The position numbers were made by a program, and so were the translations under genes. Shown piece by piece: positions 51,205 to 61,212 of a DNA stretch of 64,000 bases. Below the pieces are notes generated by a model. It was given only the letters and a program-made list of their open reading frames with translations. It was not told the origin of the DNA and did no database searches. The stretch is from Carettochelys insculpta. Its lineage: Eukaryota; Chordata; Testudines; Carettochelyidae. Position 1 is the first letter of the stretch. Each line of letters opens with the position of its first letter. The stretch is taken from assembly GCF_033958435.1 (NCBI RefSeq), contig NC_134137.1, positions 226,589,501 to 226,653,500 of the forward strand, read 5' to 3'.

Positions 51205-53055
51205 CCCTAGCCCCCAGAAAGGATAAGGAGAAATGGTTAGAGGAGCAGTGTGAAGATATTGAGAGGTATTACGGCAAACGTAAGACCAGGGAGTTGTGTA
51301 AGACAATTCGGAATATTAATAGGAACTATTAATAGGAAATGGCAACCAAAGCAGATGGTGATCAAAGATGAGAACGAAGAAGTGCGCATGAACAGGGAGA
51401 AGATTGTGCAGCGTTGAACGAGATATTGCACTGATCTATACAAAGCACAGTTGTACCCGAGTGTCTCAGAGAGACTGATTGAAGAATTGAAAGATATCCC
51501 CCCGAGCATCAACAGCGAGACTGATATTTCAAAGGAGGAAGTAGAACAAAGCAGTGAAACGACTAAAGAACAACAAGAGCCCTGGAAATGATAAGATCAC
51601 GGGAAAGATGATCAAATATGGTGGAGAAAGCATGATTCAGAAAATACACCGACAATGTAGTATAGCATGGAAAGAAGGGAAGGCACCTAAGGAATGGACG
51701 AGATCTGTGCTAGTGACAATACCCAAGAAAGGAAGTACATTGGAGTGCAAGAACTACAGAATGACTGCCCTAACGAGTCATCTAGGTAAAGTGCTGATGA
51801 CAATACTGACTGAGAGATTAAGATCGCAGATAGAAGAACATACAGCAGATGAGCAAGCAGGGTTCAGAAAAGATAGAAGTACCATACAGCAGATATTGGC
51901 ACTAAGACTGATAGCGGAGAAAGCTCGACGAAAGAACAAAAACGTATACACTTGCTTCGTCGATTTTCAAAAGGCATTTGACAGTATAGATCAGAAAGTG
52001 ACTTGGGCGGTTTTGGAGTCATATGGTGTGGATAGCAGACTAATATGGTTGTTGAAAGATATCAATGATAATGCAGAGGCAGCGGTGAGAACATGCGCAG
52101 AGTTGGGAAGTTGGTTTAAAACAACTAGAGGTACAAGACAAGGAGATCCAGTATCGCCAAGTGTCTTCATCGCACAGCTGGAGAGAGCAATGGACAAGAT
52201 CAAGGAAGAAGCAGAAGGGGTATCTGTGCACAGGAAAAGAATTAACTTGAGGTTCGTGGATGATATAGTTATTGAGGAAGATGAGGAGAAGCTAGCAAAA
52301 CCGGTACAGGTATTAAACAAAGAAGGGAAGTGATACGGACTGATCATGAACATCGATAAAACGAAAACAATAGTATTTGGAGATAAGGAAATAGGAAGGA
52401 AGATCAGTGTGGATGATGTTGAACTAGAAAATGTAGAGAAGTTCACATATCTGGGGAGCAGCATAACGTACGATCTAGACTGTAAGAAGGAAATAGTGAC
52501 TAGAATAGCGAAGCAAGAGTGAGTTTGAAGGCGATGGATAAGATCTGGAAAAGCAAAGCAATTAGCTTAAGAATGAAGCTGGGTGTCTTGAAAACGTGCG
52601 TATTCAGCAGCATGTTGTACGGATGTGAGGCATGGGTGATCACGAAAGATTCGAAAAGAAGAATATTGGTGTTCAAAAGGAGTTGTTATAGAAAGATTCT
52701 GAAAATAGGGTGGATGCCGAAGGTCACCAATGAGGAATTATATAGGAAAATGCAACTGCAAGAGAACCTGCTGCAGAAGGTTATAACATGGAAACTACAA
52801 CTATTTGGACATATTTGCAGAATGAACGACGAACGAAAAATCAAGACCCTGGTATTCGGCACAATGGATGGTTCGAATAGGAGAGGCAGACCCCACTGAG
52901 AATGGATAGATTATGTAGTAGATTGGTGTGGAGCTAGTCCACAGAAACTAAGCCACTCTGCACTAGATAAGTAAAGATGGAAGGAAATAGTGAGAGAGGC
53001 ATGAGACACCAACAGGTGCTGAGCCCACGGTTATTGATGATGATGATGACGAGCC
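51205..53055 (+). mobile_element. RTE-type LINE, 5'-truncated, 3' complete
   Basis: A 259-codon open stretch (51554-52333) holds most of the reverse transcriptase: 'NNKSPGNDKITGKMI', 'IPKKGSTLECKNYR', 'ADEQAGFRKDRSTIQQI', 'VDFQKAFDSI', 'GTRQGDPVSPSVF'. The catalytic motif reads FVDD instead of FADD, so this copy may have lost activity even apart from its stops. After a stop at 52332 and a one-base loss near 52512, the C-terminal domain follows at 52519-52899 ('LQLFGHICRMNDERKIKT', 'RRGRP'). The element closes with 'ttgatgatgatgatgacga' at about 53034-53052, the RTE-style short tandem tail. Endonuclease missing. Confidence 0.88.
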
Positions 53056-53404
53056 CCCACCCCTGCCCCCTGAACTCTGAAGGTTCAGTCCCTGCTTAGC
53101 AAGGTTTTTTCTGCTAATTATGCACCTTTTTCTCTGGAACAACATAGCACAGTCCTACTTTTCTGTATTCCCACAAAATTACAAACAGTGGTAATCATAT
53201 TTTAGCTGTTCCTCCATTACAAACAGAATCCAAACGTAGTTGGTGTTGGGTCACAAATTAAGTTGATTAAAATGAGAAAAACTACCACTCCATTTGCTGA
53301 ATGTCCAACAAATTTAAGCAAAGCAGGAGCAAACTATATTTATATACACGCCCAGGTTCTCACTCCCTTTCCAGTAAACTGTAAGTGCTGCGTCCCTTAC
53401 ACGT

Positions 53405-53500
53405 CTATTGATCTGAAGAAGTGGGTCTGTCCCACGAAAGCTCAACACCAAATAAATCATTTTGTTAGTCTTTAAAGTGCTACATTTCTGCTGCTACATC
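53405..53500 (+). repeat. Interspersed repeat end
   Basis: 'gaagaagtgggtctgtccca', 'cgaaagctcaacaccaaata' and 'gttagtctttaaagtgctac' form the end of an abundant reptile repeat. The same family forms the arms of the foldback repeat at 28686-29064. Name unknown to me. Confidence 0.5.
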
Positions 53501-53738
53501 TATGGGATGTGTGACTTCTATGGAGCCAACAGGCGGAGTGCCTGCACTAGTCCGGATACCCTCCAGCAAGGGAGCTAGCATTTGACCCTCTGCGAGCCAG
53601 GCATGCCCTTCCAAGGAAGGCAGGCTTCCTGGAGGAAGGGGAAAGGAACAAAACTGGCTCTCTCAACTCTGAACCAACACGAACTAGCAAACGCTCACAA
53701 ACTCAATTGGAACTAGAACTCTCCCCCCTGCGTGCGTA

Positions 53739-53773
53739 CACACACACACACACACTCTCTCTCTCTCTCTCTC
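53739..53773. repeat. (CA)n(CT)n microsatellite
   Basis: About eight CA units are followed by about ten CT units. Simple sequence. Confidence 0.95.
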
Positions 53774-54850
53774 AAGGCACACAAGGCAAATATGCTGTGT
53801 GACCCTGAACATTGTCACTTCTGTGGCTGACTATCACCTCTGTGCAGGGCATGGGGGAGGGTAGGTTGCACATGTGGGCTGAACATACACTGCTAACAAA
53901 GCTCTCCAAATGGGGCTGCCTGGAGTTTACACATACCTGAAGTGGTGCAGCTGTAGCAATGCTACGCAAGGCTGCTCCCTCTTGCTTTTTTCTTTGTGTG
54001 CTGGGCCCTAGCGCTATTCCCCAAGGATAACTCCCAAGCAGTGTGCATTGAAGGTGTGGGAGGGGGGGCATGTGTGGAAGGATGTGCTCTGTATCACAGG
54101 GCACAGGGTTACCAAACTAAGGCAGATGTGTGAGTTAGGGCATGGTGCTTCTAAATGCATGACACAATTTTCTGCTCTACAGCTGTTGGCGGGGGGCAGT
54201 TGGAAGGAGAGGAAAAGGGGCAGAGGCACCTTGTAAGGAAGCTAGCAAGCCAGTCTGAGGTTGGACTGAATGAGCCGAATGATGGACTGTGAGGGAGGGA
54301 GCTTGCCAGATGTTCTAACAGTACGCAACTGGATACTCTTTAGGGCATCTTTCCCTTTCACTGCTAGCGATCAATAATTTCTGAGATGGTCAAATGGGCT
54401 TTGTCCTTTGCAGATAAAAGGGTAGAGCCCTACGTATGTCCAGCTGGCAGCTTCGTCTGTCCTCAGTGGCTACTGTAACACTTACCCAAACTGCCAGCAG
54501 CAGTATGCAAAAAGGCGGTCTCTAAAGTGCAAATGGGTGCTCATTTGCGTATTTGCTCACTGTCAGAGGCTGTTGCCGGCAGAAAAAAAAAGCAGTCTAA
54601 ATGTGGTTCTGCTGGCGAACGCTCCCCCACCCCCCAATCCCTTTGTGGGCTGCCTCTTATTCCTGGAAAAAAAAATCAGGTATAAGAGGCTGCCGACAAA
54701 AGGTGGCAGGCAGGTTTGCTGGCAGAACCACATTTACGCTTTTTTTTCTCCTGTTGGCAGCCTCTGCTGGCAAGTGAATATGCAAATGCGCATCTTTTGC
54801 ATACTGCTGCTGGCAGTCCAGGTCAGTGTAACCATAGCTTCTTCCTCGAG

Positions 54851-54878
54851 TGTCCCTGTGGGTGCTCCACGATAGGTG
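54851..54878 (+). repeat. DIRS 1 left inverted terminal repeat
   Basis: 28 bp matching the reverse complement of 60563-60590 with a single C/T difference at the seventh base. The A-type linker remnant 'gtgtaaccatagcttcttcc' precedes it. Confidence 0.85.
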
Positions 54879-55133
54879 TCGGGCTCGCCCCGGCACCTCA
54901 GATCGGATCTTTCCAGCAGTTTCTGCCAGACCGCGCATGCGCCGGCGCGCACCGCTCCCTTGCGCGCTCCCGGCCATGTGCGCGATCCGGTCCCCGCCAG
55001 TTCCTTCTTAACTGCCATCGGCTGCAGAGAGAATCCGCTCAGGCTGCGGCCAGAGTCAGCGTATTAAGAGTTTTCAGAGGTTTTAGAGTTTCTTTTCAGA
55101 GTTCTTAGTTAGACTGTTTGTTTCTTTATTGCA

Positions 55134-55137
<4 letters not shown>

Positions 55138-55179
<42 letters not shown>

Positions 55180-55185
55180 TATATA
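55138..55185. repeat. (AT)n microsatellite in DIRS leader
   Basis: About twenty AT units lie between the DIRS terminal region and the Gag start. It is probably an expansion within the element's untranslated leader. Confidence 0.95.
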
Positions 55186-55342
55186 AAGTAGAAAGTCTTA
55201 GTAAACGAGAAGGAGGAGCGGAGGCAACCTGGGGACGTGAAGGCCAGTAGGCCTCCTGCCGCGGCAGGCTGGGGTCCGTCAGAGGGGAACAGGAACAGAG
55301 AAGCTGCTAAGTACCCTATTAACAGCTCAAAGACTCACCGCA

Positions 55343-57552
55343 ATGTCCTCTTCAGGATTCAAGAAGTGTGAGTCGTGCCGTGAAGCTATGTCGGCCTCTG
55401 ATGGGCACAGTCAATGTATTAGGTGCCTGGGGGAATCACACGTCACCCAGAAATGCTCCTTTTGTGCAAAGCTCACGGCCAGAGCCAGAAAGGATAGAGA
55501 AATGCGGCTGAAAATGCTGCTGTTTGATAAGGCCCTCCAGCCAGAAGTGCCGGAGAGGCCTCAACCAGAGAGACCCACAGGGCTCCATAAAAGGAAGGCG
55601 GTGTCCCTCACCCCCTCGGTGCAGAAACGGAGGAAGCTCTCTCCAGCCTGATCCCTGCCAGAGGCCACAGTGAGCGGGACGGGCGTAGCCCACAGCCCCC
55701 AGCCGCAGTCACAAACAAGCGGCAGTGCAGCAGCGCACGTGGCAGAGGCTGAGCCTCCGATTGCTAAGTAGCCGGCCCGCGCAGCATTTAGAGCGGCGGC
55801 CAGGCAAGCGCCGGAACCAGTGGCACCGCCGCAAGCGGCACAGACCCCCGCGGTGCCAACGGTGCAGGACCAACAGGCACCAGAGGAGACCACCTGCGCG
55901 GCATCACAGATAAGCGTGCTGAGCGCGGCGCCGACAGCGGGGCCGAGATCCCCGGCACGGGAAGGGGTGGAGCCAGCCCCGCAGGGGAGGGGAAAGGCAG
56001 CAGTGAAAACCCGGCACCGCAGCCCTTCTCTGGACAGGGCTGCAGGGCTGCTCTCAACAAGTCCTCCCCTTATGCTGCGAACACCAACCAGGAGACATGG
56101 GTCTCCCCCAGCCTACCCAGAGCCTCCTTCTCCGTTCCTCCAACCAGCGTCACCATGGCTTGGGCCACCCTCGCCCTATCACAAACCAGTTTCACCATTG
56201 TCTCAGTCATCCAGACGATCTCGCTCCCCCAGACATAGGGGGTATGCACCTCGAGAGTAGTCCAGGTTTCCATCCCAGGAACCGTGCCCATGCTGCCACG
56301 GTCGTCCTTATCACGCTGGGCATAGACACCACAGGCATACACCCAGGGGCAGGTCCCCCTCGACCGTCCAGTACCCCCGCGGGCACTCACGGACGGGGAC
56401 AGAAACACAGTTGTCTCAGGGGGAGTTGATTTTGGAACCCCGAGATTTTCCCTCACAAGCCTCCAGTGAGAGGGTGTACCACCGACAGCAGGACCCTGAG
56501 AGTTGAAGGGAGGTCTACCCTAGTGGTTCCTCCTTGTCCTCCCCTGACGAGGCTACGGCCCCTGGGGATGTTGCCCCCCCAGACGACCTCAAACAGTTTC
56601 AGGAGCTGTTTAAAAGGGTGGCTTTCACGCAAGGCATCCCAACAGCAGAGGTGCAGGAGAAGCACCACAAGCTCCTCAAAAACCTGAGGCCTCCAGCCTC
56701 GTCCAAAATCGCTGTCCCGCTCGATGAAGCAATCATGGAGTCTGCTACCACCATATGGCAGACCCCGGCTTCCGCTCCACCTATAAACAAGAGAGCGGAT
56801 AAGAAATACTTCGTCCCGGCGAAGGGCATGGAGTGCCTGTTTAGTCACCCACAACCAAATTCACTGGTGGTAGAATCGTCTCAGCAGAGATCGAAGACTT
56901 CCCAGTACAAAGCGGGGGGAACAGACAGAGATGCCAAGAAGCTAGAGCTATTCGGCAGAAAGGTATACTCCTCCTCCAACCTGCTGCTGAGAATGGCAAA
57001 TTATGCAGCACATCTAGTGAACCACAATTTCGACAATTACTCCAGGCTTACTTCTCTCATGGATTCACTTCCAGAAGATAAGAAGCCGGTGCTGAAGGCC
57101 ATCGTGCAAGAGGGCTATGCAGCTTCGAGGACAGGAGTCCAGATTGCCCTGGACGTAGCGGACACGGCGGCACGCTCAACGGCTACGGCAGTGGTCATGC
57201 GCAGGGAATCCTGGCTCCAGACATCGGGTATTCCGAGGGATCTGCAGGCAGAAATTGTCGATCTCCCTTTCGACACGCAGAAGTTGTTTGCAGAGTCAAC
57301 TGATTCGGTCCTTCATTCCAGTAAAGACTCAAGAGCTACACTCAGAACCCTGGGTATTTATACCCCTCCATACAGAAAGAAAAAGTATTACCCTCAACAA
57401 AGGCGATACCCGTACCAACCTCAGCGTGCTCAATACCAACGGGGCTATGAGCAAGGGCGGCATCAACAGCAACAACAGTATAGAACTCCTAGGCGACATT
57501 CCCAACAGGGCCGTGCATCCTCGGGGCAGGCCCAAAGGCAACAAGTTTGACG
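55343..57552 (+). pseudogene. gag: DIRS 1 Gag-like ORF (stops inside)
   Basis: One frame runs from ATG 55343 to the stop after 57550 (about 735 codons), interrupted by stops at 55649-55651, 55769-55771, 56258-56260 and 56504-56506. The N-terminus has a Cys/His pattern, 'CESCREA' then 'HSQCIRCLGESH' and 'CSFC', likely zinc-binding. The middle is Pro/Arg/Ser-rich ('SPLSQSSRRSRSPRHRG'). From 56534 the most conserved part reads 'DLKQFQELFKRVAFTQGIP', 'ATTIWQTPASAPPINKRADK', 'FGRKVYSSSNLLLRMANYAA' and 'DTQKLFAESTDSVLHSSKDS', ending in a Tyr/Gln/Arg-rich basic tail ('KKKYYPQQRRYPYQPQR') suited to nucleic-acid binding. It presumably forms the particle that packages the RNA. At least the first stop fits CGA-to-TGA decay. 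Confidence 0.8.
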
Positions 57553-57626
57553 GACAGGTCGAGGGCTGCACTATTACTACCATCGCACAATGTCATCCAC
57601 AATTAATGTTCCATCATTGCCTCTGA

Positions 57627-60521
57627 CCGTTCCACTCACAATGGCAAAAGATCACCACAGACAAATGGGTACTGGAGATCATAGCCATGGGTTACGTGAT
57701 CCCCTTTCAGTCGCTCCCACCACCAAGACCTCCGCCCAGGCCTCATCTCAGGGATGCCTCCCACGAGGCGAAACTCAAGCACGAGGTGGACCACCTTATG
57801 CTTATAGGGGCGGTGGAAAGAGTGCCAGAGTGACTCCAGGTGAAAGGGTTTTATTCACGATACTTCCTCACAGAGAAGAAAACAGGAGGCTGGAGACCCA
57901 TCTTAGATCTTCGAGGCCTCAACCGGTACTTGCGCAAATGACGCTTTCGCATGATCACAGTCGCCTCTATACTCACGGCACTGGACGATGGAGATTGGTT
58001 TGCAGCCCTCGACTTACAAGATGCGTATTTTCATACAACATTCCACCTGGCTCACAGACGTTTTCTCCGGTTTATGGTCGGCAAAGAACATTTCCAATGC
58101 AAGGTTCTGCCGTTCGGCCACTCCTCGGCCCCCAGAGTCTTTACCAAGACCCTGGCAGTGGTGTCAGCCTACCTGCACAGACAGGGGGTATTTATATTCC
58201 CATATCTGGACGACTGCCTACTGAAAGGGGCCTCGAAGACAGAGGTACTACACGTGATACGCAGAACAGCAAACACGTTTTCTTCGCTGGGCCTGGTCAT
58301 CAACCTTGCGAAGTCAAAGATCGACCCCACACAGAACATAGAGTTCATAAGGGCACGCATAAGTTCTATCACAGCAAGGGTTTATCTACCCGACGCTCGC
58401 TTTCGCGCCATCGATTCCCTAGTACAAGTCATTACATACAGCCCCACGGTGCCGGCTTTAATGTGCTTGCAGCTGCTAGGCCACATGGCAGCGGCAACGT
58501 TCATGGTACAGAACGCCAGATTGCATATGCGCAACCTGCAACGTTGGCTGGCGAGCGTCTACAAGCCGGCATCCCACACCGTCCGCAGAGTGGCATCGCC
58601 CACGACAGAGGTGCGCAGATCCTTGCAATGGTGGGTAAACCCCAAGAACATGCTAACAGGGGTACCCTTTCACCAACCACAAATCTCTATTTTTCTCACC
58701 ACTGATGCCTCCCACATAGGGTGGGGAGCACACATTGGCGAAAAGGTGATGCAAGAACTGTGGTCCCCTACGGAACAGTCACTGCATATAAATATACTGG
58801 AGCTCAGAGCAGTGTTCAACGCCTGCAAACACTTGCGAGACCACATACAAGGCAAGGTAGTCGGGATCAATAGAGACAATACCTCCACCATGTTTTATGT
58901 AAATCGACAAGGCGGAGCTTGATCCCGTGCCTTATGTGCGGAAGCAGTCCGGCTGTGGAACTGGTGCATCGCCAACAATATAACGTTGAAAGCCTCGTAC
59001 TTACCAGGCGCTCACAACGTGAAGGCAGACCAGCTGAGCAGGCGCTTTGCACTCACACACGAGTGGCAGATCCGCTCCGATCTGCTACGACCGATCTTTC
59101 ATGCATGGGGATTTCCCCAGATAGACCTGTTTGCCACTCAGCACAACAAGAAGTGCCCCCAATACTGCTCCAGGGCAGGACTGGGGCGGGGGTCCTTGGG
59201 GGATGCGTTCACGATTTCGTGGAAGGGCCCCCTGCTTTATGCGTTTCCCCGCACAGTGCTCATCCACAAGGTCCTGCAGAAAGCCAGGAGGGAGAGAGCC
59301 CGCATGATCCAAGTGGTCCCAACATGGGATCGACAGCAATGGTTCCCCTTGCTTCTGCACATGTCAGATCATCCACCGCTTCCCCTTCCGGTAGCGCCGG
59401 ACCTGCTCACGCAGGCCCAGGGGTCCATAGTGCATCCACACCCCCCGAGGCCTGCGCCTACAAGCGTGGTTAATCCATGGCTCAGCTCCCTAGAAAGTAC
59501 ATGTACAGAGGAAGTAAAACAAGTCCTGGAAAGTAGCCGAAGGATCTCCACCAGGAAGACCTACAAGCAGAAATGGACTCGATTCACTGCATGGTGTTCC
59601 ACCAAGCAGTTAGCTCCCCTTGAGGTGCCTATACGTGTAATACTAGAATACTTACTGGGCCTCAAGAGAGGCGGGCTCTCCCTATCCTCGTTGAAGGTCC
59701 ATCTCGCCGCTATATCGGCATTTTGGCATGAAAAGGAAGGGCCCACGGTGTTTGCCCATCCTATTGTTACCAGGTTCCTGAAGGGGCTGGTAAACCTGTA
59801 CCCCCTTCGGAAACCGCTTCCACCATCGTGGAGCTTGGACCTGGTGCTCAGCGCACTAATGGGACCACCATTTGAACCCTTAGCCACAGTTTCCCTCCGT
59901 CTCCTTAGGATAAAGACAACCTTCCTTCTTGCAATCACATCAGCTCGCAGGGTGAGTGAGCTTGCAGCAGTTATGGCAACGCCGCCCTGCACAGTATTCT
60001 CAAAGGAGGCGGTAACCTTACGGCTGCACCCACCCTTCGTTCCGAAAGTTTCTTCAGAGTTCCATCTTAACAAACCTATAGTTTTACCCACGTTTTACCT
60101 GAAGCCTCATAGCTCCAGCAAGGAAGCATGCCTGCACCTCCTGGACATGAGGAGGGCGTTGGCCTTCTACATAGACAGGACTAAGTCCTTCCGGAAAACG
60201 GACAGACTCCTAGTCTCTCTCGCTCCCAGGTCAAAAGGAGAGGGTCTCTCTTCACAGAGAATCTCAAAACATATCGTGTCCTGCATAAAGATGTGCTACG
60301 AACTTCGAAAAACTCCTTTACTGGCCCCGCCTAGGGCTCACTCCACCAGGGCGGTGGCGGCATCAACAGCCTTTTTCAAGGGCATCACACTAAAAGACAT
60401 CTGCAGAGCGGCGACCTGGTCATCCTATGACACCTTCACCAAGCATTATGCCCGACACCGGGTATTCCAAGAGGATACCCGCCTCTTGACAGCGGTCCTT
60501 TCAGGGGCAAGCTGCACATAA
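57627..60521 (+). pseudogene. pol: DIRS 1 pol: RT-RNase H-tyrosine recombinase
   Basis: One frame (+1 relative to Gag) encodes, in order, the RT start 'DKWVLEIIAMGYVIP' and RT core 'ALDLQDAYFH' with catalytic YLDD at 58203-58214. RNase H follows ('FLTTDASHIGWGAHIG', 'NILELRAVFNACKHLR', 'DNTSTMFYVNRQGG', 'NVKADQLSRRF'). Next is a segment 'DLFATQHNKKCPQY' with 'LLYAFPRTVLIHKVLQKARR', where DIRS elements carry a Dam-methylase-like domain. Last is the tyrosine recombinase, in the 58986-60521 frame, with SARRVSEL (Arg322), HSTR (His452, Arg455) and HYARH (Tyr488). Stops at 57624-57626, 57831-57833, 57939-57941 and 58920-58922 interrupt it, but the whole recombinase is open. It differs from LTR-element pol by having no protease or DDE integrase. 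Confidence 0.88.
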
Positions 60522-60562
60522 CCTGATTACCCACCTCCTTTCTTGGGTTGCTGCTGGGTAGT

Positions 60563-60590
60563 CACCTATCGTGGAGCACCCACGGGGACA
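60563..60590 (+). repeat. DIRS 1 right inverted terminal repeat
   Basis: Inverted partner of 54851-54878. It is followed by 'catctcaaagaaagagaagt' and the A|B linker to the next short element. Confidence 0.85.
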
Positions 60591-60624
60591 CATCTCAAAG
60601 AAAGAGAAGTTACTCACTGTAGTA

Positions 60625-60914
60625 ATGGTGGTTCTTTGAGATGTGTCCCCGTGGGTGCTCTACGTTAGGTGTTGGGCTCGCCCCGGCGCCGCAGGTCGGA
60701 TCTTCCAAGCGGTTTCTGCTGGACCGCGCATGCGCCGGTGCACGCTGCTCCCTTGCGCGCTCCCGGCCACGTGCGCGATCCGGTCCCCACCAGTTCCTTG
60801 ACGAACCGCCTCGGATGCTCCTGCAAAATACTAAACAGGGATCCGAAGCGGGGAGGATGGGCGGGTGGTGGAGCACCCACGGGGACACATCTCGAAGAAC
60901 CACCGTTACTACGG
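60625..60914. mobile_element. Short DIRS derivative, unit 1 of 2
   Basis: The core (60643-60890) starts with the DIRS terminal repeat 'gtgtccccgtgggtgctcta' and ends with its inverse 'gagcacccacggggacac'. The first ~160 bases copy the DIRS 5' end ('ggtcggatcttccaagcggt', 'gaccgcgcatgcgcc', 'cgatccggtccccaccagtt'). The last ~70 bases before the right repeat ('gcaaaatactaaacaggga') are not found in DIRS 1. No coding frame. It looks like an internally deleted, non-autonomous passenger. The next unit repeats it with a period of exactly 297 bases. Confidence 0.8.
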
Positions 60915-61212
60915 TGAGTAACTTCTCTTTCTTCTTCGAGTGTCCCCGTGGGTGCTCCACGTTAGGTGTCGGGCTCGCCCCGGCACCGCAGGTCGGATCT
61001 TCCAAGCGGTTTCTGCCGGACCGCGCATGCGCTGGTGCACGCCGCTCCCTTGCGCGCTCCCGGCCACGTGCGCGATCCGGTCCCCACCAGTTCTTTGACC
61101 AACCGCCTCGGATGCTCCTGCAAAATACTAAACAGGGATCTGAAGCAGGGAGGATGGGCGGGTGCTGGAGCACCCACGGGGACACATCTCAAAGCACCAC
61201 CGTTACTACGGT
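60915..61212. mobile_element. Short DIRS derivative, unit 2 of 2
   Basis: Second 297-bp unit in the same orientation as the first. I count 13 differences in 297 positions (about 96% identity), most of them C/T or G/A at CpG sites. Its left flank is of the A type ('gagtaacttctctttcttct') and its right flank of the B type ('caccaccgttactacgg'). The inverted DIRS element follows immediately at 61237. Confidence 0.8.

Larger units (their letters stand above)
53056..54832. other. Intergenic, short repeats only
   Basis: Contains an interspersed repeat end (53405-53500) and a CA/CT microsatellite (53739-53773), listed separately. At 54535-54800 related segments such as 'agaggctgccgacaaaaggt' and 'gcagcctctgctggcaagtg' recur in inverted orientation. 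No exon found. Confidence 0.45.
54833..60620 (+). mobile_element. DIRS-like tyrosine-recombinase retrotransposon 1
   Basis: A nearly complete element of about 5.8 kb. Inverted terminal repeats at 54851-54878 and 60563-60590 match at 27 of 28 positions. Between them lie Gag (55343-57552) and a pol frame with RT, RNase H, a Dam-like segment and a tyrosine recombinase (about 57627-60521). Unlike LTR elements, DIRS elements integrate with a recombinase through circular DNA and usually leave no target duplication. Internal stops (four in Gag, four in pol) show that this copy is dead but young compared with those at 14.7-22.6 and 43.3-48.3 kb. It joins the short units at 60.6 kb directly. Confidence 0.9.
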
